Below, one piece after another: positions 46,021 through 53,683 of a DNA stretch of 64,000 bases. The stretch spans positions 186,001-250,000 of the forward strand of contig CAXNMF010000006.1 in NCBI GenBank assembly GCA_964203275.1, given 5' to 3'. The notes under the pieces are model-generated. The model did no database searches, was not told where the DNA came from, and saw nothing but the letters and a program-made list of their open reading frames with translations. Each line of letters opens with the position of its first letter. Within the stretch, counting starts at the first letter, position 1. The DNA comes from Ga0077527 sp945862135 (GTDB lineage Bacteria > Pseudomonadota > Gammaproteobacteria > Burkholderiales > SG8-41). The translations under genes were made by a program, and so were the position numbers.

Positions 46021-46530
46021 ATGAAAAGACTGTACTTTCTGGCCCCTGACACCGTCAGTGCCAAAGCGATCGTGAACGAATTGCTGCTGGCGCGCATCGA
46101 AGAACGCCACATGCATGTTCTGGCAAAACCCGGCACAGCGATGGAATCACTGCCAGATGCCTCGCCGTTGCAAAAATCCGACTTCATACCTGCCACCCAA
46201 CGCGGGCTTGCCATGGGCGGTGTAGCCGGCACCTTGGCCGGGCTCATTGCGATCGCCTTGCCGCCCTCCAATGTGGTCATTGCAGGCGGCATCGTTCTTG
46301 CGAGCACCCTGAGTGGCGCCGGCGTCGGCGCCTGGCTGGGTGGGATGGTCGGGCTGAGCATGGACAACACTCGCCTGGAGCGTTTCAAACGCGCAATTAC
46401 CGAGGGCGAACTGCTGATGATGATCGACATACCCATGTCCCGGGTCGAGGAAATTTCCCGTCTCATCAAGCAGACCCATCCAGAAGCGGAAATCAAGGGA
46501 ACCGAGCCGACCATTCCGGCCTTTCCTTGA
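46021..46530 (+). CDS. glycine-rich membrane protein, DUF1269-like
   Basis: 169 residues: short N-terminal soluble part (RLYFLAPDTVSAKAIVNELL), a Gly/Ala-rich double membrane hairpin (MGGVAGTLAGLIAIALPP, GIVLASTLSGAGVGAWLGGM) and a soluble C-terminus. The pattern fits DUF1269-type stress-associated proteins; function unknown. ATG 46021 with GGAG about 12 nt upstream. Second gene of the island between the two prfC repeats. Confidence 0.68.
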   Translation: MKRLYFLAPDTVSAKAIVNELLLARIEERHMHVLAKPGTAMESLPDASPLQKSDFIPATQRGLAMGGVAGTLAGLIAIALPPSNVVIAGGIVLASTLSGAGVGAWLGGMVGLSMDNTRLERFKRAITEGELLMMIDIPMSRVEEISRLIKQTHPEAEIKGTEPTIPAFP

Positions 46531-46620
46531 GATCAGTTGCCGCTTTGATGCCGCGGCAGCACATCGGTATTTCGACCGACAACAAATGACACAGGCCCGT
46601 GCTTTCATGCTGATCAAAAT

Positions 46621-47079
46621 ATGTACGAACTGACAAAAGAACTGACAAAACCGGAGATCGTCGCGCTCAGCGAGGCACTGGACGATGAGTACCGCTCCTG
46701 GGCGACCTACGACCAGGTAATCGAGGATTTCGGCGAAGTGCGGCCGTTTTTCAATATCCGCGATGCAGAATCCCGTCACATCGAAGCACTATGCGCGTTA
46801 TATGTCCGCTACGGGTTGTCCATACCGGAGAACCCCTGGCCGGGAAAGGTGGAGCGGTATGCCAGCCTCCAGGAAGCCTGTGCAGCGGGTGCGGCCGCCG
46901 AACTCGCGAACGGCGCAATGTATGAACGACTGATCGCGGTAACCCGGCATCCCGACATGCTCAAGGTATTGCGAAACCTCCAGGAAGCATCGCAACAACG
47001 CCACCTGCCGGCCTTCCAGCGCGCCACGCAGAGATCCGCGGGTGGCGATGGATGCCACGAGCACCGGCGTGGTCGGTGA
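46621..47079 (+). CDS. ferritin-like DUF2202-type protein
   Basis: 152 residues, all-helical. LSEALDDEYRSWATYDQVIEDF and NIRDAESRHIEALCALYVRYG carry the E...E-x-x-H pattern of ferritin-like diiron proteins, repeated in ELANGAMYERLI and NLQEASQQRHLPAF. Likely iron binding or oxidation. The C-terminus (SAGGDGCHEHRRGR) looks like an extension by frame drift. Lies in the peroxide/iron island between prfC repeats. Confidence 0.75.
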   Translation: MYELTKELTKPEIVALSEALDDEYRSWATYDQVIEDFGEVRPFFNIRDAESRHIEALCALYVRYGLSIPENPWPGKVERYASLQEACAAGAAAELANGAMYERLIAVTRHPDMLKVLRNLQEASQQRHLPAFQRATQRSAGGDGCHEHRRGR

Positions 47080-47204
47080 ATCCGTGACGCAGCTGGTTTC
47101 CGTGGACACGAACTTGCCGGTGACCCGCACTCTGCCCACAGACAACGTGCGTTTCATTGCGGCCTTGAATACGCCGCTCTGAAATCCGCCTGGAAATTGT
47201 GAAC

Positions 47205-47399
47205 ATGGATCCGATATTGCTGTGGATCGTCGGAAGCGGGCTGCTGATGAGCGCCATTGCAATGGTCGGCAGCCTGACGCTGCTGCTCAGTGAACGGGCA
47301 AGGCAGCGCATCCTGCTGCCGCTGGTGGCATTTTCGGCGGGCTCGCTGCTGGGCGGCCCGATCGCTTACTTCGCCTCGTTCCGCGTCGACGTCGCGTAG
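47205..47399 (+). pseudogene. 5' fragment of a ZIP-family metal transporter gene
   Basis: The first ~60 residues (LWIVGSGLLMSAIAMVGSLT, VAFSAGSLLGGPIAYF) match the N-terminal two helices of bacterial ZIP zinc/iron permeases. The frame is cut at the junction with the prfC remnant and ends at a TAG in it. The remaining six helices are missing, so it should be inactive. Confidence 0.78.
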
Positions 47400-47548
47400 C
47401 GCGAGGCCTTGCGCGACTTTACGCTGCCGGCGATATGGATGGCGCCTGCAAACAGCAGCAGCTTTTCGGTGAGCGTGGTTTTACCCGCGGCCGGATGCGA
47501 AATGATGGCGAAGGTGCGGCGCCGGGGGACTTCTTTGTCGATGCTCAT
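47387..47548 (-). pseudogene. 5' remnant of prfC (first 54 codons)
   Basis: From ATG at 47548 it encodes MSIDKEVPRRRTFAIISHP then AAGKTTLTEKLLLFAG, followed by junk after RYATS. The P-loop Asp of intact RF3 (HPDAGKTT) is Ala here and Ser8 is Pro. It cannot make RF3. It looks like the displaced 5' end left by an integration or recombination at prfC. Confidence 0.88.
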
Positions 47549-47640
47549 GGATAACCTGCTTGGAGGTCCGCGCAATATGCGGCGGACGCGTTGCGGCGCG
47601 CATTATACAGCGATATTTTATTTAATTAATTCAATTAGTT
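47387..47640 (-). repeat. prfC 5' direct repeat, copy B (displaced)
   Basis: About 250 bp related to 44662-44915 with about 17 mismatches. It includes the prfC start, the TATAAT -10 and the AT-rich 24-bp motif (47612-47635). Direct orientation relative to copy A. Its left edge abuts the truncated ZIP gene. Confidence 0.88.
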
Positions 47641-47681
47641 ACAATTATCACCGACGCATCGCAAAACCCGAACTTTAAGCG

Positions 47682-48801
47682 CTATTGCAGCCGCGCGTGA
47701 AGGTCGCGGTGCTGAATGCCGAGAAAAATCGGTTCGGCGTGGCGGCGATGAATGTTGATCTTGGCGTTGTACACCGGGTGCACGATGCCGTGTTTGTCAC
47801 GCGGTTCATAGCGATTGATCGCGTAACCGCCACTGCTCAATGCGGCCCCGGTGAGATAGCAGGACATGCTGGCGATCTCGTCACCGGCCACCACCAGCCC
47901 GCGCAACTGGTCGAGGCTGCGTGCGGTGCGCTCAACGAAGTCGAGGGTACTGACCGGGGTCACGTCCGCCTCACGGTCGCCGGTCATCTCGACCTCAAAG
48001 TCACCAATCAGGATCTGGCCCGGCAGCGCCTGCTCGATCATGCGGGCGAGGTCAATCGTGACCTGACCGACGATGTAGCCGAAGGTGGTGGGATTGAGTC
48101 CCTCAACCTGGTAAAACTCGTAGTGCTTGCCGACATGAAAGGCAACGCGCAACTCCGGCACCGGAAAACTCTTCGCCTTGCGCCGCGCAACCGCATTGTC
48201 GGCAAGGATCAGCATCACCAGTTTGTACAGGGCAATGTTGCCCTTGATGGTCTGGGCGCGGTTCCAGATATAAAAGCCGTCGCCGGTGGTCGTGCGCGCG
48301 AAATTAATGTCAACGTCACTCGACAACAACTGGCGGTAGGCCGAATTCACCGAATAACTGATGCTGTTGAGCATTGCCACCTGCTCCAGCGGCGTGCGCA
48401 GCGAAAAACCGACGACATCCAGCAGCACCACTGCTGCGCCGCGGCACCAGCGACACGCTGTAGCGCGCAACCAATTGGGTAACCAGGGCATCCGCGGGAT
48501 GTTCGGTGTCTGCAAATACTTTGCGGATCACATGCGCGGTTTTGCCGAGCCGGTCGCAGATTCGCTCGAACTCCGGCAAGGCGACACGGCGCTGCCCGGA
48601 GAACACGCCGTCAATGAAAGCAGCCGCGTCCGCCACCCCTTCACCGGCAGAATCGGTGTGGAAGGGCTCGAGTATCGCGTAGTGACGAACTGCAAGAAAA
48701 CGGTATTCGTCCCCGACTCGCGTCCACACCAGAACGATGTTGGCGCCCAGGTCCCAGGCTTCGAACAGAAGGTCGTCGATGGCCGTCAGCAGCTGGCGCA
48801 C
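47682..48801 (-). pseudogene. frame-broken class III nucleotidyl-cyclase-like gene
   Basis: The N-terminal frame (from GTG 48801: VRQLLTAIDDLLFEAWDLG ... LVTQLVARYSVSLVP) breaks near 48438. The C-terminal frame continues with AAVVLLDVVGFSLRTPLEQ and ARTTTGDGFYIWNR, the two metal/nucleotide motifs of class III adenylate/guanylate cyclases. Deleting one G restores the frame. Coding-like sequence (KQYCYAEGVTIKRYSWISAV) extends upstream to the SDR stop at 48937 with no ATG/GTG/TTG, so the 5' end may also be lost. Product uncertain. Confidence 0.65.
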
Positions 48802-48936
48802 CTGCTGGGTGATGATCCGACCTTCCCCTGCCGCCGCTGCAACGGCGCTGATCCAGCTGTAACGTTTGATGGTGACCCCTTCTGCGTAACAGTACTGCTT
48901 CGGCTCGGCAATGCCTGCCTTGAATCGGATCCGGCG

Positions 48937-49716
48937 TCAGTAGGTGCCGGGGTAAGTGCCGCCGTCAATCAGAAAGTTCTGGCCGGTGATGAATGCAGCC
49001 TGCATGCTGCAGACATAAGCGCACAGTTCGCCGAACTCATTGGGGTCGCCAAAGCGGCCCGCGGGAATCACCTGACTGCGTTTGTCGAGATACTGCTCCA
49101 GCGTCACGCCCGCCTCCTTCGCGTTGACCGTCAGCCGCGTTTTCAGGCGGTCGGTCATGAACTGGCCGGGCAGGATGTTGTTGATGGTGACGTTGTGACG
49201 AATCGTCTTGCGCGCGAGTCCCGCGACAAAACCGGTCAGGCCGGAGCGCGCGGCATTCGACAGACCGAGTTCCTCGATCGGCGCTTTCACCGAGTTGGAG
49301 GTGATGTTGATGATGCGGCCGAACTTGCGGGCAATCATGCCGTCCACGGTCGACTTGATCAGCTCAATCGGCGTCAGCATGTTGGCATCGACGGCCTTGA
49401 TCCAGTCCTCGCGACTCCAGTTGCGGAAGTCTCCGGGTGGCGGCCCGCCAGCGTTGTTGACCAGGATGTCGGGCTGCGGACAGGCCGCCAGCGCGGCTGC
49501 ACGTCCTTCAGCCGTGGTGATGTCGGCGGCAATGGCGGTGACCTTGACACCGGAAGCCTTGCGGATGTCTTCCGCTGTCTTCTGAAGCGCTTCCTGGCCG
49601 CGCGCAACGATCACGACATCAACGCCTTCGCGTGCCAGCGACATTGCACATGCACGGCCCAGTCCTTTGCTTGCCGCACATACCAGCGCGCTCCTGCCCC
49701 TGATACCCAAGTCCAT
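48937..49716 (-). CDS. SDR-family oxidoreductase with non-canonical active site
   Basis: 259 residues of Rossmann fold. The cofactor loop reads CAASKGLGRACA and the NNAGG motif is present (DILVNNAGGPPP). At the usual Y-x-x-x-K the sequence is S153-N-A-A-R157 (GLSNAARSGL), so both catalytic residues are changed. SDRs of this subgroup are annotated as FabG-like but may be catalytically different. ATG 49716. Divergent from a Bug gene, which hints at a shared small-acid pathway. Confidence 0.78.
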   Translation of the reverse strand: MDLGIRGRSALVCAASKGLGRACAMSLAREGVDVVIVARGQEALQKTAEDIRKASGVKVTAIAADITTAEGRAAALAACPQPDILVNNAGGPPPGDFRNWSREDWIKAVDANMLTPIELIKSTVDGMIARKFGRIINITSNSVKAPIEELGLSNAARSGLTGFVAGLARKTIRHNVTINNILPGQFMTDRLKTRLTVNAKEAGVTLEQYLDKRSQVIPAGRFGDPNEFGELCAYVCSMQAAFITGQNFLIDGGTYPGTY

Positions 49717-49842
49717 ATTCTGATTCTCCCGAACAAAACGATTGCGTTGAATCAAATACTATTAGCAAAAGCTGATGCTAGCATGATCGCCTGCTGGTTC
49801 AGGCAGGCCAGAAAAACCAGAAATCACCGGAGGACACCACGC

Positions 49843-50823
49843 ATGAAGATGCAACAGTTCAAACTATGGTCCAGCGCGCTGCTGGCATCAACACTCGCCG
49901 TCGTGACCTGCACTGCTCAAGCGCAATCCTATCCGAGCAAAACCGTGCGCATGATCGTGCCGTTCGCTCCCGGCGGCAATACCGACATCATCGCGCGCAT
50001 TGTCGCACCGGGCATGAGCAAGGCCCTTGGCCAGCAGATCATCATCGACAACCGCGGCGGCGCCGGCAGCATGCTCGGCACCGACATGGCGGCGAAGTCA
50101 CCACCCGACGGCTACACCTTGCTGATGGTGTCTGCAGCACACGTGATCAATCCGGCAATGGTCAAGAAACTGCCCTTTGATCCGGTGAAGAGTTTCGCTG
50201 CAATTTCCAAAGTGGCCGACGTGCCGAGCGCCATCGTTGTGCATCCTTCGTTGCCGGTGAAGAATGCCAAGCAGCTGATCGCGCTGGCCAAGGCCAGCCC
50301 CGGCAAGCTCAATTACGGCAGCGCCGGCCGCGGCAGTATCGGTCACCTGTCGGCGGAACTGCTGGGCTCGGTAGCACAGATCAAGATGACCCATGTGCCA
50401 TACAAGGGCGCAGGTCCGGCATTGGTCGATACGATGGCCGGCCATGTCGAATTGCTGATCAGCAGCATGCCCGCGATCATCGGTCAGTCGCGATCCGGCA
50501 AGTTGCGCATGATCGCCCAGGGCGGCGAAAAACGTTCCCCTGCAGCCGCCGACGTGCCGACGATGATCGAATCCGGCGTGCCCGGTTTTGTTGTCACCGC
50601 AGGTTTCGGCCTGTTCGCGCCGGCCGGCACGCCACGCCCGGCGATTGATCGGGTGCTCGGCGCACTGAAGACTTCGCTGTCGGATCAGGCGACCCGTGAA
50701 CGGCTCTCCGGTGAAGGCGCCGACCCGGTGGGCAGCACGCCCGAGGAATACGATCAGTTCACCAAAACCGAAATCGAAAAATGGATCAAGGTCGCTCGTG
50801 CTGCAGGCATCCAGCCCGAATGA
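49843..50823 (+). CDS. Bug-family (TTT) periplasmic substrate-binding protein
   Basis: 326 residues. Signal peptide with cleavage near CTAQA-QSYPS, then SKTVRMIVPFAPGGNTDII, DNRGGAGSMLGTDMA and PPDGYTLLMV. GGAGGA lies 8 nt upstream of ATG 49843. The frame is open far upstream, but that part is antisense to the SDR and cyclase genes. Third Bug paralogue; no permease nearby. A CMD-like gene follows after 67 bp. Confidence 0.93.
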   Translation: MKMQQFKLWSSALLASTLAVVTCTAQAQSYPSKTVRMIVPFAPGGNTDIIARIVAPGMSKALGQQIIIDNRGGAGSMLGTDMAAKSPPDGYTLLMVSAAHVINPAMVKKLPFDPVKSFAAISKVADVPSAIVVHPSLPVKNAKQLIALAKASPGKLNYGSAGRGSIGHLSAELLGSVAQIKMTHVPYKGAGPALVDTMAGHVELLISSMPAIIGQSRSGKLRMIAQGGEKRSPAAADVPTMIESGVPGFVVTAGFGLFAPAGTPRPAIDRVLGALKTSLSDQATRERLSGEGADPVGSTPEEYDQFTKTEIEKWIKVARAAGIQPE

Positions 50824-50890
50824 TCAGCAGCATCGCCACCTGCAGTACCGCCACCCGCAGTACAGCAACAATCAACATCGGAGAATCGCT

Positions 50891-51478
50891 ATGAGCAAGA
50901 CCTCAAAAAAGACCGCTGCTCCCAAAGCCGGCAAGGCCAGACGCTTTTCCTGGCTGCGCCTCGCCGCACCCGCGAAGCCTGAGCCCGCGGTGCGCGAACT
51001 GCAGCAGCAAAGCCAGGAGCGGCTGGGTTATGTGCGTAATTTCCTGAAACTGCCTTTCGGTCCCGGACGGCTTGCGCTGTACCAGGGTTACCTCGACAAG
51101 CTGATGCGCGGCCCCGATGGCGAACTCCCGCCGGTGGAACGCGAACTGATGGCACTGATCGCCAGCGTCGAGAACCGCTGCGAGGTGTGCATCCTGTCGC
51201 ATGGCGGCGCCCTGAAAAAATACGGCATGGACCCGCATCTGGTCGACACGCTGTGCCTGGCCTGGCGCCGCGCCGAACTGACGCCGCGCCAGCACGCGCT
51301 GGCGGAGTTCGCCTCGAAGCTGACATTGCAGGTCGCCGATGTCGATGCCACGCTGATCGGCGGACTGCGCGCAGCCGGACTCAGCGAGGCGGAAATCCTT
51401 GAAGCCGTGCAGGTGGTAGCGATTTACAACTCGAACAACCGCATCAACAACGCTTTGGGCATGCAGCCGAACCGCTGA
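50891..51478 (+). CDS. carboxymuconolactone-decarboxylase/AhpD-like protein
   Basis: 195 residues with the AhpD-type redox motif C97-x-x-C100-x-x-x-H104 (ENRCEVCILSHGGAL). A basic N-terminal stretch of 30 residues is unusual. In AhpD this motif reduces peroxidases with lipoyl help; other members are peroxidase-related or decarboxylases. Together with the Bug and SDR genes it suggests a small organic-acid catabolism locus. ATG 50891. Confidence 0.78.
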   Translation: MSKTSKKTAAPKAGKARRFSWLRLAAPAKPEPAVRELQQQSQERLGYVRNFLKLPFGPGRLALYQGYLDKLMRGPDGELPPVERELMALIASVENRCEVCILSHGGALKKYGMDPHLVDTLCLAWRRAELTPRQHALAEFASKLTLQVADVDATLIGGLRAAGLSEAEILEAVQVVAIYNSNNRINNALGMQPNR

Positions 51479-51553
51479 GTGCATGGTGACGGTCACCGGG
51501 CGGCACACCACCCAACCGGACCATGCGAATCTCCTCCAGCTACCGAATCCTTA

Positions 51554-52912
51554 TCAACCCGCCGGTTTGACTGGAACCTGCAGCAGTTTGTCCCGGAGTT
51601 CCTGCAACCGGAATGGCTTGCTGAGGAAATCGTCCATGCCGGCTGCAAGGCAAAGCTCGCGATCACGGGAATAGGCGTTCGCCGTCAGGGCAATGATGCG
51701 CGGCTGCACCGGCAAAGCGAGATTTCTGATTTCACGGGTCGCTTCGATACCGTCAAGAACAGGCATCTGCACATCCATCAGTACGACGTCGTAGCCATTT
51801 GACCTCACCAGGTCGACAGCCTGTCGGCCATTTTCAGCAACCGCAACCCGCTGCCCCAGTTTGTCCAGGAGCGCCAGTGCAAGGGTGCGATTCACAGGAT
51901 GATCCTCGACCAGCAGGACTTGCATCTCCGGCAATCCTGCAGGCAGAGACTCGCGCTGTTTCTGTGCAGGCTTGATGCCCTGACCGCCGCGCTCGAACAC
52001 CAGACTGAAGCGGAACGTGGATCCATGGCCCACTACACTTTCGACACTGATGTCGCCGCCCATCGCTTCACAAAGCCGCGCAGAGATGGCAAGCCCCAGT
52101 CCGGTGCCCCCATAGTGCCTTGTCGTTGAGGCATCAACCTGCGAGAAAGCCTCGAACAGCCGGTCACGCCGTTCCTTTGGAATGCCGATGCCGCTGTCGA
52201 TGACCGAGCAGTTCAAACGCAATCGCCCGTCGGATTGCTCCGAAAACCCAACATCCAAACGAATGCCGCCATGATCAGTGAACTTGATGGCGTTACCGAT
52301 CAGGTTCACAAAAATCTGCCGCATTCTTACCGAATCGCCGCGCAGCACAGCAGGCGTGTCATCCGGCAGGTGCATTGCGAAGCTGATTCCCTTCCGAGAG
52401 ATCGCCGGGCCGAAAAGGCGGGTAACCATGTTGAGTTGCTCTTGCATATCGAAATCGTGAATGTCCAGGTCGAGACGTCCGGCTTCGATCTTTGAAAAAT
52501 CGAGAATGTCGTTGATCAATCCAAGTAAATCCTCGGCGCTCTTCCGGATCAGGGCGAGGTGTCCGCGCTGCGCGTTGTCGAGTTCCGATAACTCAAGCAG
52601 TTGTGCCATGCCCATGATGCCATTCATGGGCGTACGTATTTCGTGGCTGACTACCGCCAGAAACTCGCTTTTTGCATCGGTCGCCGACCGGGCCTGCTCG
52701 AGAGCGCGCTGCAACTCCGAAGTCCTGGCAGCGACCTCCTGCTCGAGGGAATCCGCAAGCTGCCGCAGCGCAGTGTTTGAGCGGTAGAGCTCGACGGCCT
52801 TTTCCTCTAGGAGCCGCTCCGCCTCCTTGCGCGCCGCGCGCTCACGCTCCAGCCTCCGGGTCAGGCGCTGAAGGAGGTCTGGCGGCTGTGGCTGTGGCTG
52901 CTCCTGGGTCAT
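51554..52912 (-). CDS. hybrid histidine kinase with C-terminal receiver (H-NOX-associated)
   Basis: 452 residues, cytosolic. N-terminal coiled coil (about 10-75), HisKA with H90 in SHEIRTPMNGIMG, HATPase_c with NAIKF, DSGIGIP and GGTGLGLAI, and a receiver domain with D380 (VLMDVQMPVLDG) and SKPFR. There is no sensor domain of its own, as expected for a kinase controlled by a separate H-NOX protein. It begins 9 bp after the H-NOX stop, so the two form an operon. The output (response regulator or cyclic-di-GMP enzyme) is not in the operon. Confidence 0.9.
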   Translation of the reverse strand: MTQEQPQPQPPDLLQRLTRRLERERAARKEAERLLEEKAVELYRSNTALRQLADSLEQEVAARTSELQRALEQARSATDAKSEFLAVVSHEIRTPMNGIMGMAQLLELSELDNAQRGHLALIRKSAEDLLGLINDILDFSKIEAGRLDLDIHDFDMQEQLNMVTRLFGPAISRKGISFAMHLPDDTPAVLRGDSVRMRQIFVNLIGNAIKFTDHGGIRLDVGFSEQSDGRLRLNCSVIDSGIGIPKERRDRLFEAFSQVDASTTRHYGGTGLGLAISARLCEAMGGDISVESVVGHGSTFRFSLVFERGGQGIKPAQKQRESLPAGLPEMQVLLVEDHPVNRTLALALLDKLGQRVAVAENGRQAVDLVRSNGYDVVLMDVQMPVLDGIEATREIRNLALPVQPRIIALTANAYSRDRELCLAAGMDDFLSKPFRLQELRDKLLQVPVKPAG

Positions 52913-52921
52913 CGCGTTGAT

Positions 52922-53464
52922 TCAAGGACGCTCTAGCAGGAAGCGCTCGCGTCGTTGCTGCCCCTCACCTATCGTTTCCCTTCGCAGACTGGCTGGACGG
53001 CCAAAGTGCGCAATACAACCCACGATCAGCCCCTCGGCAAGATCCTCGAAGTGGCGGCCGGATGAGTAAATGATCGCCAGCCGCCGGTCGTCGTGATGCT
53101 CGACTTCGAAACGCGGCAGTTCAGCATCAGGATACAACTTGCGCACCTCGGCATTAATGACGTCATCAATACCGGCCAGAAATGTAAATGCGTCGGTCTG
53201 TCCATTGAAGAAAGCTGGATAGCCCTTTACGAATCGACCAAAAAGATACTCGCCAAAAGTTCGTAACAAATCGGGCACCGCCGCTCCGGATCGGGCGGAT
53301 AACGCCGAGACCAGTGCAACCATCTCCCCGTGCGGATAAGTACCGACAGCCGTATACACACCGCCGGACGGGAGCTTTGAGTCCTCAATGATGTCATCGA
53401 GCAATTCTGAAGAAAATCGTTGCTCGACCATATCCATGAATTCGGTGAATACCACCCCTTTCAT
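52922..53464 (-). CDS. H-NOX (heme NO-binding) domain protein lacking the proximal histidine
   Basis: 180 residues, single H-NOX domain (MKGVVFTEFMDMVE... FGEYLFGRFVKGYPAFF). The heme-propionate motif Y-x-S-x-R is present (Y133, S135, R137 in IYSSGRHF). The proximal-ligand region, I-H-D-V-I-H-L-E-V in bacterial homologues such as Shewanella H-NOX, reads GIDDVINAEVRKLYPDAELP: the heme-ligand His is Asn104 (AAT at 53153-53155). It precedes a hybrid histidine kinase. The ligand or heme binding state is therefore open. Confidence 0.88.
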   Translation of the reverse strand: MKGVVFTEFMDMVEQRFSSELLDDIIEDSKLPSGGVYTAVGTYPHGEMVALVSALSARSGAAVPDLLRTFGEYLFGRFVKGYPAFFNGQTDAFTFLAGIDDVINAEVRKLYPDAELPRFEVEHHDDRRLAIIYSSGRHFEDLAEGLIVGCIAHFGRPASLRRETIGEGQQRRERFLLERP

Positions 53465-53683
53465 TGCATCGTCCTCAAGTAGTTTATTCCGTTAGGGAAT
53501 CAATCCGTCCACGCGCCATGCCGGAAGCACGCGCCAGCACACCAGGAACGGATATCCATAAGAACTTCACGGATTATGGCCTCAAGTGTGCTGGAAAGTA
53601 TTATGAACAGGCTGACTTTGTTACGTCAATTCCGGATTCCGCACACGCGTTCCGGCAATGCAAGCGGAAGGCAAACCGGGCGG

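Noticed and set aside
47049..47183. 44-codon open frame after the ferritin-like gene
   Set aside because: Overlaps the 3' end of the ferritin-like gene, has no clear ribosome site or family, and may be a gene fragment; not supported enough to call.
48361..49842. Upstream extension of the Bug gene frame (820 codons in total)
   Set aside because: The extension is antisense to the SDR and cyclase genes; the Bug signal peptide and ribosome site define ATG 49843.
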